A stretch of 64,000 nt of DNA. Source: Citrus sinensis (taxonomy: Eukaryota > Streptophyta > Magnoliopsida > Sapindales > Rutaceae). The stretch covers positions 7,112,001 to 7,176,000 of the forward strand of contig NC_068562.1 in assembly GCF_022201045.2 (NCBI RefSeq). Reading direction: 5' to 3'. The number at the start of each line of letters is the position of its first letter. Position 1 is the first letter of the stretch. Positions 23,931 to 35,636 of the stretch are shown one piece after another. The position numbers and the translations under genes are program-made. Below the pieces are notes generated by a model, which was not told the DNA's origin, ran no database searches, and saw only the letters and a program-made list of their open reading frames with translations.

Positions 23931-25605
23931 AAATTCTCTTTTTTTTTTTTTCCCCTTTTTTTGGTTTTACGGGAGGTATATAATTTGATTATCCTTCCCA
24001 GTTTTGATAGAGGATGTGGGGAGGGAGAGATTGTAATGTAGCATCAGGTTTAAAATCTGGAAGTGCAATACATTTTTGTACATACGTAGTCATGGCATGA
24101 AAAATATAGATACAGATTTACACTTCATTACGGGAAAGAATGTTGTGCGATGTTTGTGACTATAATTTTCATGGTTGATACGTATTATACTTATTTAATA
24201 ATCGTGTCATAAATTGTAACTTTGTAGTTGTTATGATACAAAATCTATAATTACAAACTCTTAAAAATATACAGGGTGTTTTAGGCTGCTGTGCTTACGA
24301 AGCACAGCTGCTCACCACTGATCCTCAAGTAGGGGGTGTCTTTGGATGAAGCCAGCATGAGGGATTTTGCGGGCAGCCTGAAAACATCGATCCAAAATGA
24401 TCCATTCATTTTTCGTGAAGTTTCACTTCAAAATTCGAGCTCTCTCAATAACGCTCTAGTCTTTTACTCAATACCAAAATGATTGGACCAATAAAACAAA
24501 TATTTAAGAGTTTTTCATAAAGAGTTAAACCTTCTATGCAGCGCTGGGATGTGTCACATCTTTGTTAATAGTAGGCTGCATAATAAATGTATATGCGTGC
24601 ATATATAATTTTTCTAATTTGCAGGTTCAATGAATTTAAAGTCAAATATTATCTGACAATTAATGTAAGGTATATTATTCTTATATGAACAGTATATATA
24701 TGGGATTTATTTACTGTTTATGTGAGAGGTGTATTTTATATTAGTTATAAGATAGGGGGATCCGAATTTAAATTATAAAGAGTGTGATCTACCCATCATA
24801 ATTTAAGTAAATAAAAGTTTCAAAGATACGATAAAAAAAAAAACTCATGAATGTGTTGTATTTTGATGGAGCCTGGTGAAACGGTAATTTTTGTCTTATT
24901 ATTAGAGTTTTCATTTATGACGTCATAAGATGATTTAATGAACAGCGGACAGCGGACAGCAACTGCACACTCGAAAGACTAATGCGAACAATATTTGGGA
25001 TGTGAATTAATCAGATTATCATTGTCGCGTGTGGAGTCTTATATGGTCTCTGGCAATCATGGGGTCTAGTTATGTGCCATCCCGTAGCCGAACCCCACTC
25101 CAGCTCCTGCCCGAATCATGTGGATAGGGTTTACACGTCATCCTACATTCACCAGTCTTCTTTCATCCGACAAAAAACTCAAATCCCCTGTACCACCTCA
25201 CCAACAAAACCACATCCTACCCGTCAAAAGTCATCCATCCACCCCCGCAAATCAACGGCCGACGTTTGTACAATCCTCACAGAGCCAACTGAACCTAAAA
25301 CTCCACCTATTAGTCCCTCTCTCTGCCTCCATCCCCTGCATATTTTACTTTCTTTCTTGTATTGTAAATTACTAAATTAATGCCTTTCTTCTACGGTGAG
25401 ATCCCAACTTTCCGGCGAGTTTTCCGATCGCCGGAGGATATTATGAAGTGCTAAGATCCCATATGTCTTCATCCAAAGCATATGCCAAAAGGAAAAAAAA
25501 AAAAATAGATGAATCATGTATTATAAATACTGGATACTGTAAATATTGTTATCTTTTTTTTTTAATGGGTGATTTGAGAAGCTCGAAAAATTTTGATTTT
25601 GAAAG
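23931..25605. other. MDN1 3'UTR and spacer before the carrier gene
   Basis: There is no gene here. After the MDN1 stop there is a T-run and an AT-rich trailer. An imperfect hairpin lies at 24282-24308 (GCTGCTGTGCTT / AAGCACAGCTGC). A short GCGGACA direct repeat is at about 24946-24960. A pyrimidine/C-rich stretch at 25070-25380 yields long but unconvincing plus-strand ORFs. TATTATAAATA near 25519-25529 is a plausible TATA box for the carrier gene, about 80 bp before its ATG. Confidence 0.6.
25519..25530 (+). promoter_or_regulatory. Possible TATA box of the mitochondrial carrier gene
   Basis: TATTATAAATAC lies about 80 bp upstream of the ATG at 25606, leaving a 5'UTR of roughly 50 bases if used. 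A competing view is that the more GC-rich stretch 25390-25450 is also 5'UTR, in which case this is not the core promoter. Confidence 0.35.
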
Positions 25606-26637
25606 ATGAACATGAGAGCGGTGGAAGAGGAAGAATCGGTTTCGGTATCGGGTCAGGAACTCGATATACCGGCCGATATAGAGTGGCAAATGTTAGACAA
25701 ATGGAAGTTTTTCTTGCATGGGGCAGCTCTATTTTCAGGCGTGTCAGCAATGCTATATCCAGTAGTCGTGATAAAGACAAGACTGCAGGTGGGCCACTGC
25801 AAGATTTCATGTGTGAAAACAGCTGTTTCGGTGGCGAGACACGAGGGTTTCAGGGCTTTGTACAGGGGATTTGGGACTTCACTGATGGGCACAATCCCTG
25901 CTAGGGCGGTTTACATGGCGGCGCTTGAGGTGACAAAGAGTAAAGTTGGCAGCTTTGCTGTTAGTGACTTAGGGTTTACTGCGGGGGCGGCGGCGGCGGT
26001 CGCTAGTGCTGTTGGTGGATTGAGTGCTGCCATGGCTGCTCAGCTTGTCTGGACCCCAGTTGATGTTGTGACTCAGAGGCTTATGGTGGCTAATGGGGCC
26101 GATGCTAGATACGTAAATGGGGTTGATATGTTTAGGAAGATTGTTAGAAATGATGGGGTTAGAGGATTGTATAGGGGTTTCGGGATTTCAATCTTGACAC
26201 ATGCACCATCAAATGCAGTTTGGTGGGCGTCTTATTCCGTTGCTCAAAGGCTTGTTTGGGGTGGAGTTGGGTGTTTCTTGCGCAGGAAATATGGTGACCG
26301 TGAGGGTGATATGATGATGATTAGGCCGGATTCAAAAACTGTGATGGCGTTTCAGGGAGTGAGTGCAGCCATGGCTGGTGGTTTATCGGCTTTGATTACG
26401 ATGCCACTTGATACGATTAAAACGAGGTTGCAGGTTTTGGAGGGGGATGAGAATGGAAAGCGGGGACCAACTGTTGGGCAGACAGTGAGGAGCTTGGTTA
26501 AAGAAGGTGGTTGGATGGCTTGTTACAGAGGGTTGGGTCCAAGGTGGGCATCCATGTCTATATCTGCAACAACTATGATTACCACGTACGAGTTTCTGAA
26601 ACGAACCTCCACCAAGAATCCAGAGGTTTTGACATGA
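25606..26637 (+). CDS. Mitochondrial carrier family protein, SLC25A44-like
   Basis: Intronless 343-residue protein with the three-fold carrier layout. The matrix-gate signatures are PVVVIKTR in repeat 1, PVDVVTQR in repeat 2 and PLDTIKTR in repeat 3, each followed by a helix and an EG/D-G..YRGF motif (GFRALYRGFG, GVRGLYRGFG, WMACYRGLG). Repeat 1 has V where the signature usually has an acidic residue. It should sit in the mitochondrial inner membrane as six helices. Overall it resembles the plant carriers annotated as solute carrier family 25 member 44; the human member moves branched-chain amino acids, but the plant substrate is not shown here. The N-terminal 30 residues are acidic and variable. 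ATG at 25606 is the first in frame; a second Met two codons on is also possible. Confidence 0.9.
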   Translation: MNMRAVEEEESVSVSGQELDIPADIEWQMLDKWKFFLHGAALFSGVSAMLYPVVVIKTRLQVGHCKISCVKTAVSVARHEGFRALYRGFGTSLMGTIPARAVYMAALEVTKSKVGSFAVSDLGFTAGAAAAVASAVGGLSAAMAAQLVWTPVDVVTQRLMVANGADARYVNGVDMFRKIVRNDGVRGLYRGFGISILTHAPSNAVWWASYSVAQRLVWGGVGCFLRRKYGDREGDMMMIRPDSKTVMAFQGVSAAMAGGLSALITMPLDTIKTRLQVLEGDENGKRGPTVGQTVRSLVKEGGWMACYRGLGPRWASMSISATTMITTYEFLKRTSTKNPEVLT

Positions 26638-27733
26638 ATGAAGAAGAATTAGAGTAGGCTGCAATCCTAGGTTGATGATATGGTGGCATGACTACACTTG
26701 TTTGCAGATCAAATCATCAATCTTTATTAATCCTGTGAAATTTTCTCGCATCTTGTCTATTCTTTAGCCTCCTACTCTTTCTTTCATAGCCTGCCTATCG
26801 GTTATAATCAAGGTGAATGATGGCAGGTGTTTTTCCTTGTAAATGTAAATGTAAATATTTTCCTCTTCTTCAACTTTATTTGTTTCCTTTTATTATTTCT
26901 TAAAATTGTGTCAAAAACTCCTACTATTTCTTAATATATCAAGTTTTGAGAGCAAAACGATCATCTTTATCAGCATCCATCCACCAGAAGTTGAGCTTTT
27001 GAGATTCCATTAATTAACAATGGATCCCACAGGATTCCAAAGTAAAGAATAGTCCTTATTGAAGTCTTCTACAGCAAATGGAAAAGCAATCAAGCATTAT
27101 CTGTTTCGATGGCTTATTTTAAATTACAAGCCCTTTATTTTAGTCTTCTTTGACAAGCATTATATTGTCATTTTCCTTTTGATATAAAGACTAAAAGAGC
27201 ATTTTATTTTATTTTTTGGTGGAACAAAGTTTCGATAGGATAACTTAAATAAATCAGCCCATTTTGAAAATATTTGTCCGCTATCCGCTATCCAGCATAT
27301 GAGATATTCCTTAAGACTAATAACAAATCGTTATCATTATTTCTCAGAACTTTATGCAGCAAACCTGTAGATGTAACTAGTACTGTTAACATCTCTTCCC
27401 AAATACCGCATTTAAGGATTTTGAGAGGACCCAGAAGTAGAAACTAATGACGAGGTTCCAAAATTTCAGCCCCTGATAAAGAACGACGGTCCCTAAGTTG
27501 GACCAATGCCAGTTCTCTAACTGAAAACAGTAATTATTTTTCACAGGAAAAATTCATTAAACTACAAATTAACAGTACTATTACTGAAATATGAGATCTT
27601 TCCTAAACCGAATTATCCATTCACAAGCATAACTACAATAACAACTGGGAAAAGAAACTGATCAATGGGCAGGCAGTTGGCGGCGTCAACAATGAGGAAA
27701 GTACAGAAGAGACTACATCATTTCATCGTTCGG
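26638..27733. other. Spacer between convergent carrier and Alfin-like genes
   Basis: The two genes converge here, so this holds two 3'UTRs. It is AT-rich with no open frame that I recognise and no clear repeat. The small plus-strand ORF at 27665-27904 is antisense to the PHD exon and is rejected. Confidence 0.7.
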
Positions 27734-30700
27734 TTAAGGGCGGGCTCTCTTGTTGCTGCTGCAAGAAGGGCACTTGTATTGCTTGATATGTTCAGCCCTG
27801 GCTGGAGTGATCTTCACACACTTCCCATGGAACCACTTCTCGCAGATGTCACAACAAATCCAGAATTCATCCGAAGCATAGTTCTCACCACAAGCCCCGC
27901 ATAAAGTGTCACCATGCTCATCTTCTTCTTCCTCGTCCATGCCCTCATCTTCATCGTTTGGTTGCATTGGCTTAGAATACTTTGTATGAGATTCGGATCC
28001 TCGCTGCTATTGTCACCCAATCAACAAGGCAAAAATATACCAATTAATAACAGTGCAGAGTAATAAATGCTGAAATCTTAACCTAAGTTAGCTTCCAAGA
28101 GATGAGATCAAACTTGCCATAGCAGCCTAACTTTGAAAACCGCTGAGAATATAAAGCAATCATGCTTGTATAAAATATTCCTATCTACTTTATTGGACTA
28201 AGATACTGATTACTCAGAAATTTCATTTTCCCGACGTCTCTATCTTAAAACATTGCTTTCACATAATCAGTTCTCAAAAGCAGAGCTTGTAACCTAAAAG
28301 AGAATGTTCACAATTTTATAATCATTGCATTCTCAGCAGTAAACAAATTTTTCAACCTAAATCACATCAACATTACATGCATCTATGTCTAAATATATCA
28401 ATCACTGGACAAGGTAAAGATATTGTACAGAGGGCTTTTAAATGTTCATTTACCACTTTGGAGTGTGACTTGGATTTGTTGCTACTATGATTTGAGACTG
28501 ATGACTTCTCCTTAACTTGTTTCTTAGCTGCACCAGTTACAACTTCAAATAACGATGGAAGTTCATTTATCATGTTAAAAAGCCGTTTTCTGCATCACGG
28601 ATATAAAGAAAAATAGCAACACATTAAAAGTCAGCAACGTAACATAAAGCTATTCATCAACATTATTTATATGAAGAAATGAACAAAGACCTATGAACAT
28701 ATTTTGACAGTAACACGATAAAATTATTCATATGCAACATATAAATTTCACTGCATCAGCCAAAAATTAATGCCCTGTAAAGAAAGACTTGGCCAAATCC
28801 ACCTAAACTTCATTGTCTCAGATTAAAGGAACATTTGACAAGTAATAAAATTTCCAATGAGTTGATATACCTGTCAGCTTTATCAAATCCGAACCTGGCA
28901 CCAAAATAAAACGCAACAGCCAGCAGCCATGCATCACTATGGACAGCAACCAAAGACAACCAATCCTTATCTTGCATACCATCTCTTGCAAAGTTGATAC
29001 CCAATGCAGGCTCTGGAAGCTCTGGAGGCACTTCTTCAGCTGGTAAATTTACTTCCCATTGCTCACTAGGGAAGCCATACAAGCAAAGATTCTCCTTCTC
29101 TGTAAGACGAATGTAAATTTCATTAACGTGGGTTGAAACTTACGGCAGAAGATAACCATGAATAGTAGTATAATGGCTATTTAAAATTATGGATACTAAA
29201 TGATTAAAGAATAAAGATAGCAGTCAACAATCATTAAGAGATAAAAACTAAAGAGCACCATAAGAGGAGATATACACTAATTCATAAAAGGTATACAAGA
29301 TACAAAAGAAAATTGGATTTCCAATCCAGGAATTCACCGTAATGTCCAAGAGAGCAATTTCCTACCAAAAGCAACCAATTAGAAATTGTATCAAGTCTAC
29401 TCTAACAGTTTAATGAGCTACTTCAGCAAATACATCCTGCACAATACAAGATATAGTCCCGTACTCAATGTACTTATCTCCAGAAACCTATATGTTGCAA
29501 TATAACCATGATGTGTGACAAGAAGCACCTGAAATTACTGGATTGATCCTCACAAACACCACTACTCAAGATTAAGTAAAAAGAACTGACTGCGCAAAAG
29601 TTGGACGCAGCTCATAAAAATGAACAATAAATCAAACATCATTCACTGTAACTACTAACCAAGCAAAACAACTAACTTCAATATGATTATATTACATTAA
29701 ATGCATGCTTAGGAATAACTTCATGTAAATCTGCACACAAAGAGAAAGCTTGTCATGACAACACAGCTAAGTTGAATACTATCAAAATGAATATGCTAAA
29801 GGCTACCTCCAGTGTACTCAACTTGGCTCACAACATTGTCTCTATTCTGTGATTCCTGCATAAAACAGATAATACTAAATGCTCATCCATCCAATGCAAG
29901 GCCCTAGGAGAGATCTTTCTGATATTGTCCTACCTTTCAACAATTTCATGAAATGGCAGCTTTCAAATTGAATCTGTGCACTTATCAATCCAAGACAATG
30001 GCCCCTCTGTGATTCCTAAATTGTACACATATTTCATTTAACAAAAGAACAGTCTCCTAGATTTTGGATAAAGACTGATGCATTTAAAAACTTCAGCCTC
30101 CAGAAAACAAACAGACAAAGAAAAGGCTTATCAAAATCAGTTTGGACAAAATTTTCACATACAAAAAAAAAAAATGTAAAGGATTACTGGAAACTAAAAA
30201 AGAGGACAGTTATATGTGAGCGGCTAAGAAAGGTCAACATTAACCCTTGTCAACTAGTAAAATTGGTCTACAGATGTAAAAATGAGAACAATACTAATAG
30301 TCTTTCCCTCTAAAGGAGAAACTTTACTGATCAAGTGTACAAATAGACAGCATACGACAAAAATTATGAGACAAGAATCTTGCTTTTATTACAGTAACAA
30401 CAAATACAGATATGGTTATACAAAATGCACTCGCTAAACAGAGCAATCAACCAATTCAAGCATTTCAAATCGTTCAGCAGTCATGTATTGCTATTTATTA
30501 GGACTTCAAATTGGATTGGATGAAAAAACTCAATAAAGAAATTAATAAGAACTGTTGGAAAATAGTAAAGGCGCAACCAATTTCTTACCAATAAAAACTT
30601 ATTAATAAAAAGAGCGAGTGCATACCATGCCACAAATCACAAATCTCACAAAGATACTTGAGAGACAGTGTAAGCATTTGACAATCTAGAACTACAACAA

Positions 30701-31864
30701 TAGAAAGCATGTAGCCAACCTGACGCAACAGTGAAGCCCACATTTACATTGTACAGAAAAACAAAACAGAGTTAAACAACCTATAAGGCATTTACTCATA
30801 CACGGGAAAAAAAAGCACAGAAGGAGAGAAGCGCAAGCCCTTACCAGGATCACACTGCTGGTAGAACTCTTCAACATCTGCAGAACAACGAAAAGGCAAG
30901 TTAAACTCTTGAAACAACACATTTCCAACAACCCAATATAGAAAGATATCAAATAAATAATCCACATCTCAAAAACATACAACTGTAAACCCTGCTGCAA
31001 TGTTTATTTCACTAGAGGAACAATAAATAAAGACTAAAAATTTTCATTGTTATCTCAAGAACCACTCTAAATAAAATAAATACCGAGAAAATATTGAACA
31101 ACAAGCCACATTTCACTAAAGCCAAAGCATTAAACATCTTAAAATGCAAAACTTTTCTCAGGAACAAATGACCATTAGCCGTAGAAAACCAAAAATGTCA
31201 AAAACAAACGGCATTTGAATTCTTGAAAACAACCGGCAAACAAAAATTTTTAGAAGTCCAAATCTTTTTTATTTTCATCATCACAGATAATACGTCGGGG
31301 AACTCATAGGCCATAGAAAACGAACAAATTCAGAAACAAGCAGAATTCAGCAGAAACCAAAACAACATAAAGACGCTAAAAGTTCAAAATACAGAACTTT
31401 CTTTCAATTTTTCTCGAATATTTCCTCGTGAAAGAACGAGACGTTAAAAAATAAAAAATAAAAGTAAACTTCTCAAAACATAGACCTTTCTTCCATTTTC
31501 TCCGGAAACAAACAATCACCTGCTTCGGAAAACCAAACGAATGGCATTAAACTAAAGCGAAACAAAAACGACGGAAAAACACTAAAAATTTTCAGGATTG
31601 AAAAAAAAAAATTCTTCGTTTCCTAAGACATTTGCTTCCGAAAGAACCAAACAAACACGACTGAAGCAAAAACAACAGAAAGTCACCAAACAAAATAAAA
31701 ACAAAACAAACGAACATTCAAACTCTTCTTGCATATTTTCTCGGGAAAAAATGGAAACGAAAACCTGTAGTGAGAGCCTTGATCATGCCAGCTCTACGTC
31801 CCTTAAAATCTCTAAACACCTCCTCTACTGTGCGCGGATTGTTCTGTGCTACTCCTCCTTCCAT
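27734..31864 (-). CDS. Alfin-like PHD-finger protein (AL family)
   Basis: Five coding exons: 31765-31864 (ATG at 31864), 30845-30877, 28871-29099, 28454-28589 and 27734-28003, giving 768 bp or 255 residues, normal for the family. The N-terminal Alfin domain (about residues 5-135) contains [41 protein letters not shown] and DEVGDW-like helices. The C-terminal PHD finger (about 199-250) shows the C4HC3 pattern, starting [20 protein letters not shown] and ending CPSC. Plant Alfin-like proteins bind trimethylated H3K4 through this finger and act in the nucleus in transcription and stress responses. The acidic stretch before the PHD is typical. The 33-bp exon is confirmed because frame and family sequence run through it. 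The last acceptor is TAGCAG, which could add one Gln. Confidence 0.93.
29100..30844 (-). other. Long Alfin-like intron
   Basis: A 1.7-kb AT-rich intron with a GTAAGG donor at 30844 and a TTACAG acceptor at 29100. I see no gene or distinct repeat inside. The next upstream intron (30878-31764, 887 bp) is A-rich on the plus strand and also looks empty. Confidence 0.7.
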
Positions 31865-31961
31865 TTTTTTTAAATTTTATTTTACTTTTTTTTATTATGA
31901 TTATTTTTATTACTATTTTTTTTATTATTTTTCCAGAGTCCCAAAATCAGAGCTATAAAAG

Positions 31962-31980
31962 AGAGGCTATATATATTGAT
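31962..31980 (-). promoter_or_regulatory. Probable TATA box of the Alfin-like gene
   Basis: On the minus strand CAATATATATAGCC lies about 100-115 bp upstream of the ATG at 31864, followed by a pyrimidine-rich stretch. This fits a plant TATA box with a 5'UTR of about 70-80 bases. No other clear core element is seen. Confidence 0.45.
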
Positions 31981-32740
31981 GACGGGGGAGGGGAGAGGAC
32001 CCGAGGGTAAAACAGGAGATTTGGAAGATTGCGAGGGGTATTTTTAGGATGATGAAAAGTTTCGCGGATTTGAATCTGCAATTGGTCGGGCTTAATTGTA
32101 TTTGAGAGAAAGGTTTGAGTCCGATAATCCAAACCGAAACGGGGAAGCCTAGGCTCGGGGCTGCCGTCTGCGATCAGTTATATTTGAAAGATTTTGCAGT
32201 TCGTGACGTGGAGTGATGACATCATGTCGAAACAATCGTATAGTTGATGGAGAAAGAATTCACTAACCCTTTTTGAGTGTTTTGTTCATTTCAAAGGATA
32301 GAGAGACTCTTATCGGGCATCGGCTGTGTTTTTTAATTTCACCCCGTTTCTTTTATGAATTTGAATTATATTTCAATTTAACATTACAAACGAATAGTAA
32401 TAAATAAATAAATATATAATTTTAACACTTAATTCAATGCTCACTAAAAATTTAAATTATTTGATATAATTTATCTAAAAATTATAAATATTTATTTAAT
32501 TCTACGAACTCTTATTAAAAAAAATTGTATTGTTTGGTAAAATCACTACTTAAAAAAATTATAATATAAAAACTCTAATCAAACAAACTCTACTTGAAAG
32601 GCTATATAAAACAAGAGCCTAATTTACCTGGTCAAAACTTAGACAACTTTAAATGATTAGATTTCATAATTTTACTAGGTTTCTAACTGTAACTTAATGC
32701 CCAATTAAGTACCATAGTCGAACCCTAAATCCATATGATT
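31981..32740. other. Spacer upstream of the Alfin-like gene
   Basis: Next to the TATA box this is purine-rich and relatively G-rich (31980-32160). It then becomes strongly AT-rich (32380-32620). No gene or clear repeat is seen. The 3' end of the NF-YA transcript should lie in 32700-33128. Confidence 0.6.
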
Positions 32741-33030
32741 ACAGTGGCCATTTACAATTAGGTAATTTGAAAATTGATAGTTTTACCGTTTTGTGGACTA
32801 AATGAAAAACAAGAATGGAAAGAAACTGAATACTGATAGACATGATACAGAACATGGAAACTGAAGCAAATTGGGGTTTCTCGGTAGACCATCTTAATGA
32901 AATATCCTTGTATCTGAGTTTCGGATAATGCAAGTAACAACCTTAAAATCACAAAAACTTTTAACTCCATTGCAGTTTTTGACAAGATGTTGAAACTACG
33001 AGAACAAAATACTTGAAAAGTTAAACTAAA

Positions 33031-33051
33031 GAGCCAAGGATGACTTCCCAA
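33031..33051 (-). promoter_or_regulatory. miR169 target site in the NF-YA 3'UTR
   Basis: The plus strand reads GAGCCAAGGATGACTTCCCA, which matches the miR169 sequence at about 18 of 21 positions, including an unbroken AGCCAAGGATGACTT. The transcript (minus strand) is therefore complementary to miR169. The site lies about 80 nt after the stop, as known for many plant NF-YA mRNAs. The mismatches fall at the ends. Confidence 0.9.
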
Positions 33052-33128
33052 GGGAAAAGCAGCAGCCTGTTCTTCTTCATCTGAATGTCAGAATTCAGAC
33101 TAGCTGAGACGAGCCAGCGATGCTGGGC

Positions 33129-35636
33129 TCATCCATCGACAGAGGACAGGAAACGATGAATGTTGCCATCACCATTCATAGTAGCTGAACAACCTTGCAT
33201 GCTTCGACTGCCAATAGAAGAGTAGCCAGAGAACCCAAACTCCGGCTGCTGGAATATGTCTTCACTGTTGGAGGCACTTGTGATGTCAGAACAAGACGTG
33301 GTGGAACCACCATCTTTGTAGTTCTCGCGATGAGCTTCAGATTCTGACATATCCAGTTCATTGTTTGTTAGATTACGCTTGGATTCTGGGACCTTCTTTG
33401 TGTTGAGAAAACGCCCGCCAGATCCTCTTGCCCTGTTCATTGCATGAGCATGGCGGGACTCGTGAAGATATGGCTGCACAGATTTATAGGGGTGTTTTAG
33501 AGAAAACATCACTTTGTCAAAGAACTCTGTAATACTAGTGTGTCATATTGAAATTGCAGTAAAAGAGGATTTAGGAAACCCTGAGGGGCAAATACCTTGC
33601 GGCCTTTGACAAGTTTATTTTGAGCTTCGAGCTTGGCACGATACTGTCTGCGCCTGAGAATCGCTCGATATTGTTTAGCATTGACGTAAATGGGCTCATC
33701 TTCAGCAAGTTCAAGAGGCAGCGGCACTCGAGCAGGAGCCATCCCCATCATTTGGGGATGATGAATCTGCTGAAAGTTCAATGATAAATATCCCATATAT
33801 GGGTGACAGAAAAATATACCCGCATAGTCATACTTCAAAAGAAATCAGACTTAAATAAATTTACTGGCAGTAGATTGATTCAAGAACAATCAATATCAAA
33901 ACGGATTAAAAGCACAGGAGAAATTTAATAAGATATATATAAAGTTGCTTGATTCCCTCCATTAAATTTGATTAATAAGAACTTGCAAGCATTTTGCATA
34001 TACGAAAATAAAGTTCAGACTTCATAAAGCAATAGCACTTCATTATATAAATAGCTTAAAATAAAGAATTATTAAGAGAAGTAAGGCAAAGTACAATAAC
34101 AACAAAGGGAGATGCAAAGTAATGTGCAATCATTAAAATACAATAAAAGAGCAGAATACTTCATGGACCAGATTTATGGACATTGAAGAATCTAAAGGCC
34201 AGCAAAAATGTTTTACACACTTACCTTTGAAAGAATGAAGACGAATAATGCCTAGAAAAAGGTGCTACTGAGTGAAAAGGATGGAAATTTCAAATCAGTG
34301 CAGTTCTATAACAGTTCCCCTTCCCAAGCAATAAAGAGGGTAATAAAGTAAACAACTGAAGGGAAAGAGAGAGAGAGGTAGAAGAAAGGAGCACGAGAAT
34401 CAGTGCAACTCAACAGAACTAAACCTCAATTCAAGCTGGTTCAGGTTCACTACATGAATCCTTTTTCCTCCATTCTGTCCTAAGTCCTAACCAAGGCCAT
34501 CTTCTCAGTGAGCTACACCACAACTTTGAGGTGCACCAAACATCAAATGTGGTCCAAAGTAGTTCTCTAAAAATCTTCATATAAGCAGCGTATTCAATTT
34601 AAAATTTTAAAATTTCACATCTTAATTAGTAGCTGGCTGTCTGGAGAATATATTCTCATTAATATCTTGTGACAAAAATGTTCAATAACTGTCTATTCTA
34701 ATTTTATGTGCTTACCATAGCCTGCGGGGGAAGGAATGGTGATAATAAGCCACTGAAGTATGGTTCAGCATAATGGAGTTGAAATGGAGCCTGCCAAAAA
34801 AAAAAACGACAGAGGATGCATGAGGTTCCTTTTCACCACCACAACCAGAAACCACAGACTGATATCAACTTACAACTGACTGGTTGTAATCAACATGTGG
34901 AGGAGTGAAGACAAAATCATGAGGACCCATTGATGAGGCTAGTTTAGAGTGACCTCCGACAGGCTTCACGTGAATTCCATTAAATCCTGAGTAAGAGCAA
35001 CAACAGCTACATTAGACATTTATATAGCTCGATGACAACAGAGACGTAATAAATCAATTACAGCAAGTTTTGTTGGTATGTGAATAAAGAACGACCTCTT
35101 TGTCATTGCCAGGTTTAGCCCACTACATGTTTCCCCATTAACTCGTAAGCAATTTAATTGGGACTCAGGAGGCGACCCAAATAATGACACAAAATATACA
35201 AAACTAGAAAAATAATTATTATATCCCAATAACATCATTAAAAGCCTTATGCACTAACTAAGCACAACTATTTGATAATGAAAAAAGAACAAGAGCACCA
35301 AAATAAGGAACACTTGGGATTCATGTAATCACCTGGTGGTGCTGATACTACGCTTTGCCCGCTAGGGTTGTCATCTTTGACACAAGCCTCTTTGGAGCAA
35401 GATTGACCAGTTGACTGAGTTGAGGATGATTCCTGGTCTTGAAATTGAAAGCTCAATTGTTTAGTGTTAGCAAATTGTAGCCGAGGAACTGCCATCTTCA
35501 AGCTTAAGCACCCAGACATGGATGATTGTTGGACAACCGATTCACTTGAACTCCCCCACAACGGGCCACTAACACCAATCATTGATGCTGAGCAGGCAGA
35601 GCTTATACCAGAATCTTTGCTGAACAGGTTTGGCAT
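33129..35636 (-). CDS. NF-YA: Nuclear transcription factor Y subunit A (NF-YA)
   Basis: Five coding exons: 35333-35636 (ATG at 35636), 34874-34986, 34716-34790, 33596-33769 and 33129-33473; 1,011 bp, 336 residues. The conserved core (about residues 190-245) has the NF-YB/YC interaction helix [23 protein letters not shown], a short linker, and the CCAAT-binding part [24 protein letters not shown] inserts into the minor groove of CCAAT boxes as part of a trimer in the nucleus. The N terminus is Q/S-rich and the C terminus S/N-rich, as usual. The ATG is the first in frame; a TAG stands just upstream. The exon at 33769 has a CAGCAG acceptor (one Gln optional). Regulation by miR169 is supported by the 3'UTR site. 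Family is certain; the exact paralog is not assigned. Confidence 0.95.

Noticed and set aside
25072..25380. Plus-strand ORF of 102 codons upstream of the carrier gene
   Set aside because: P/S/T-rich translation from a pyrimidine-rich promoter-like stretch; two frames are open at once and neither resembles a protein.
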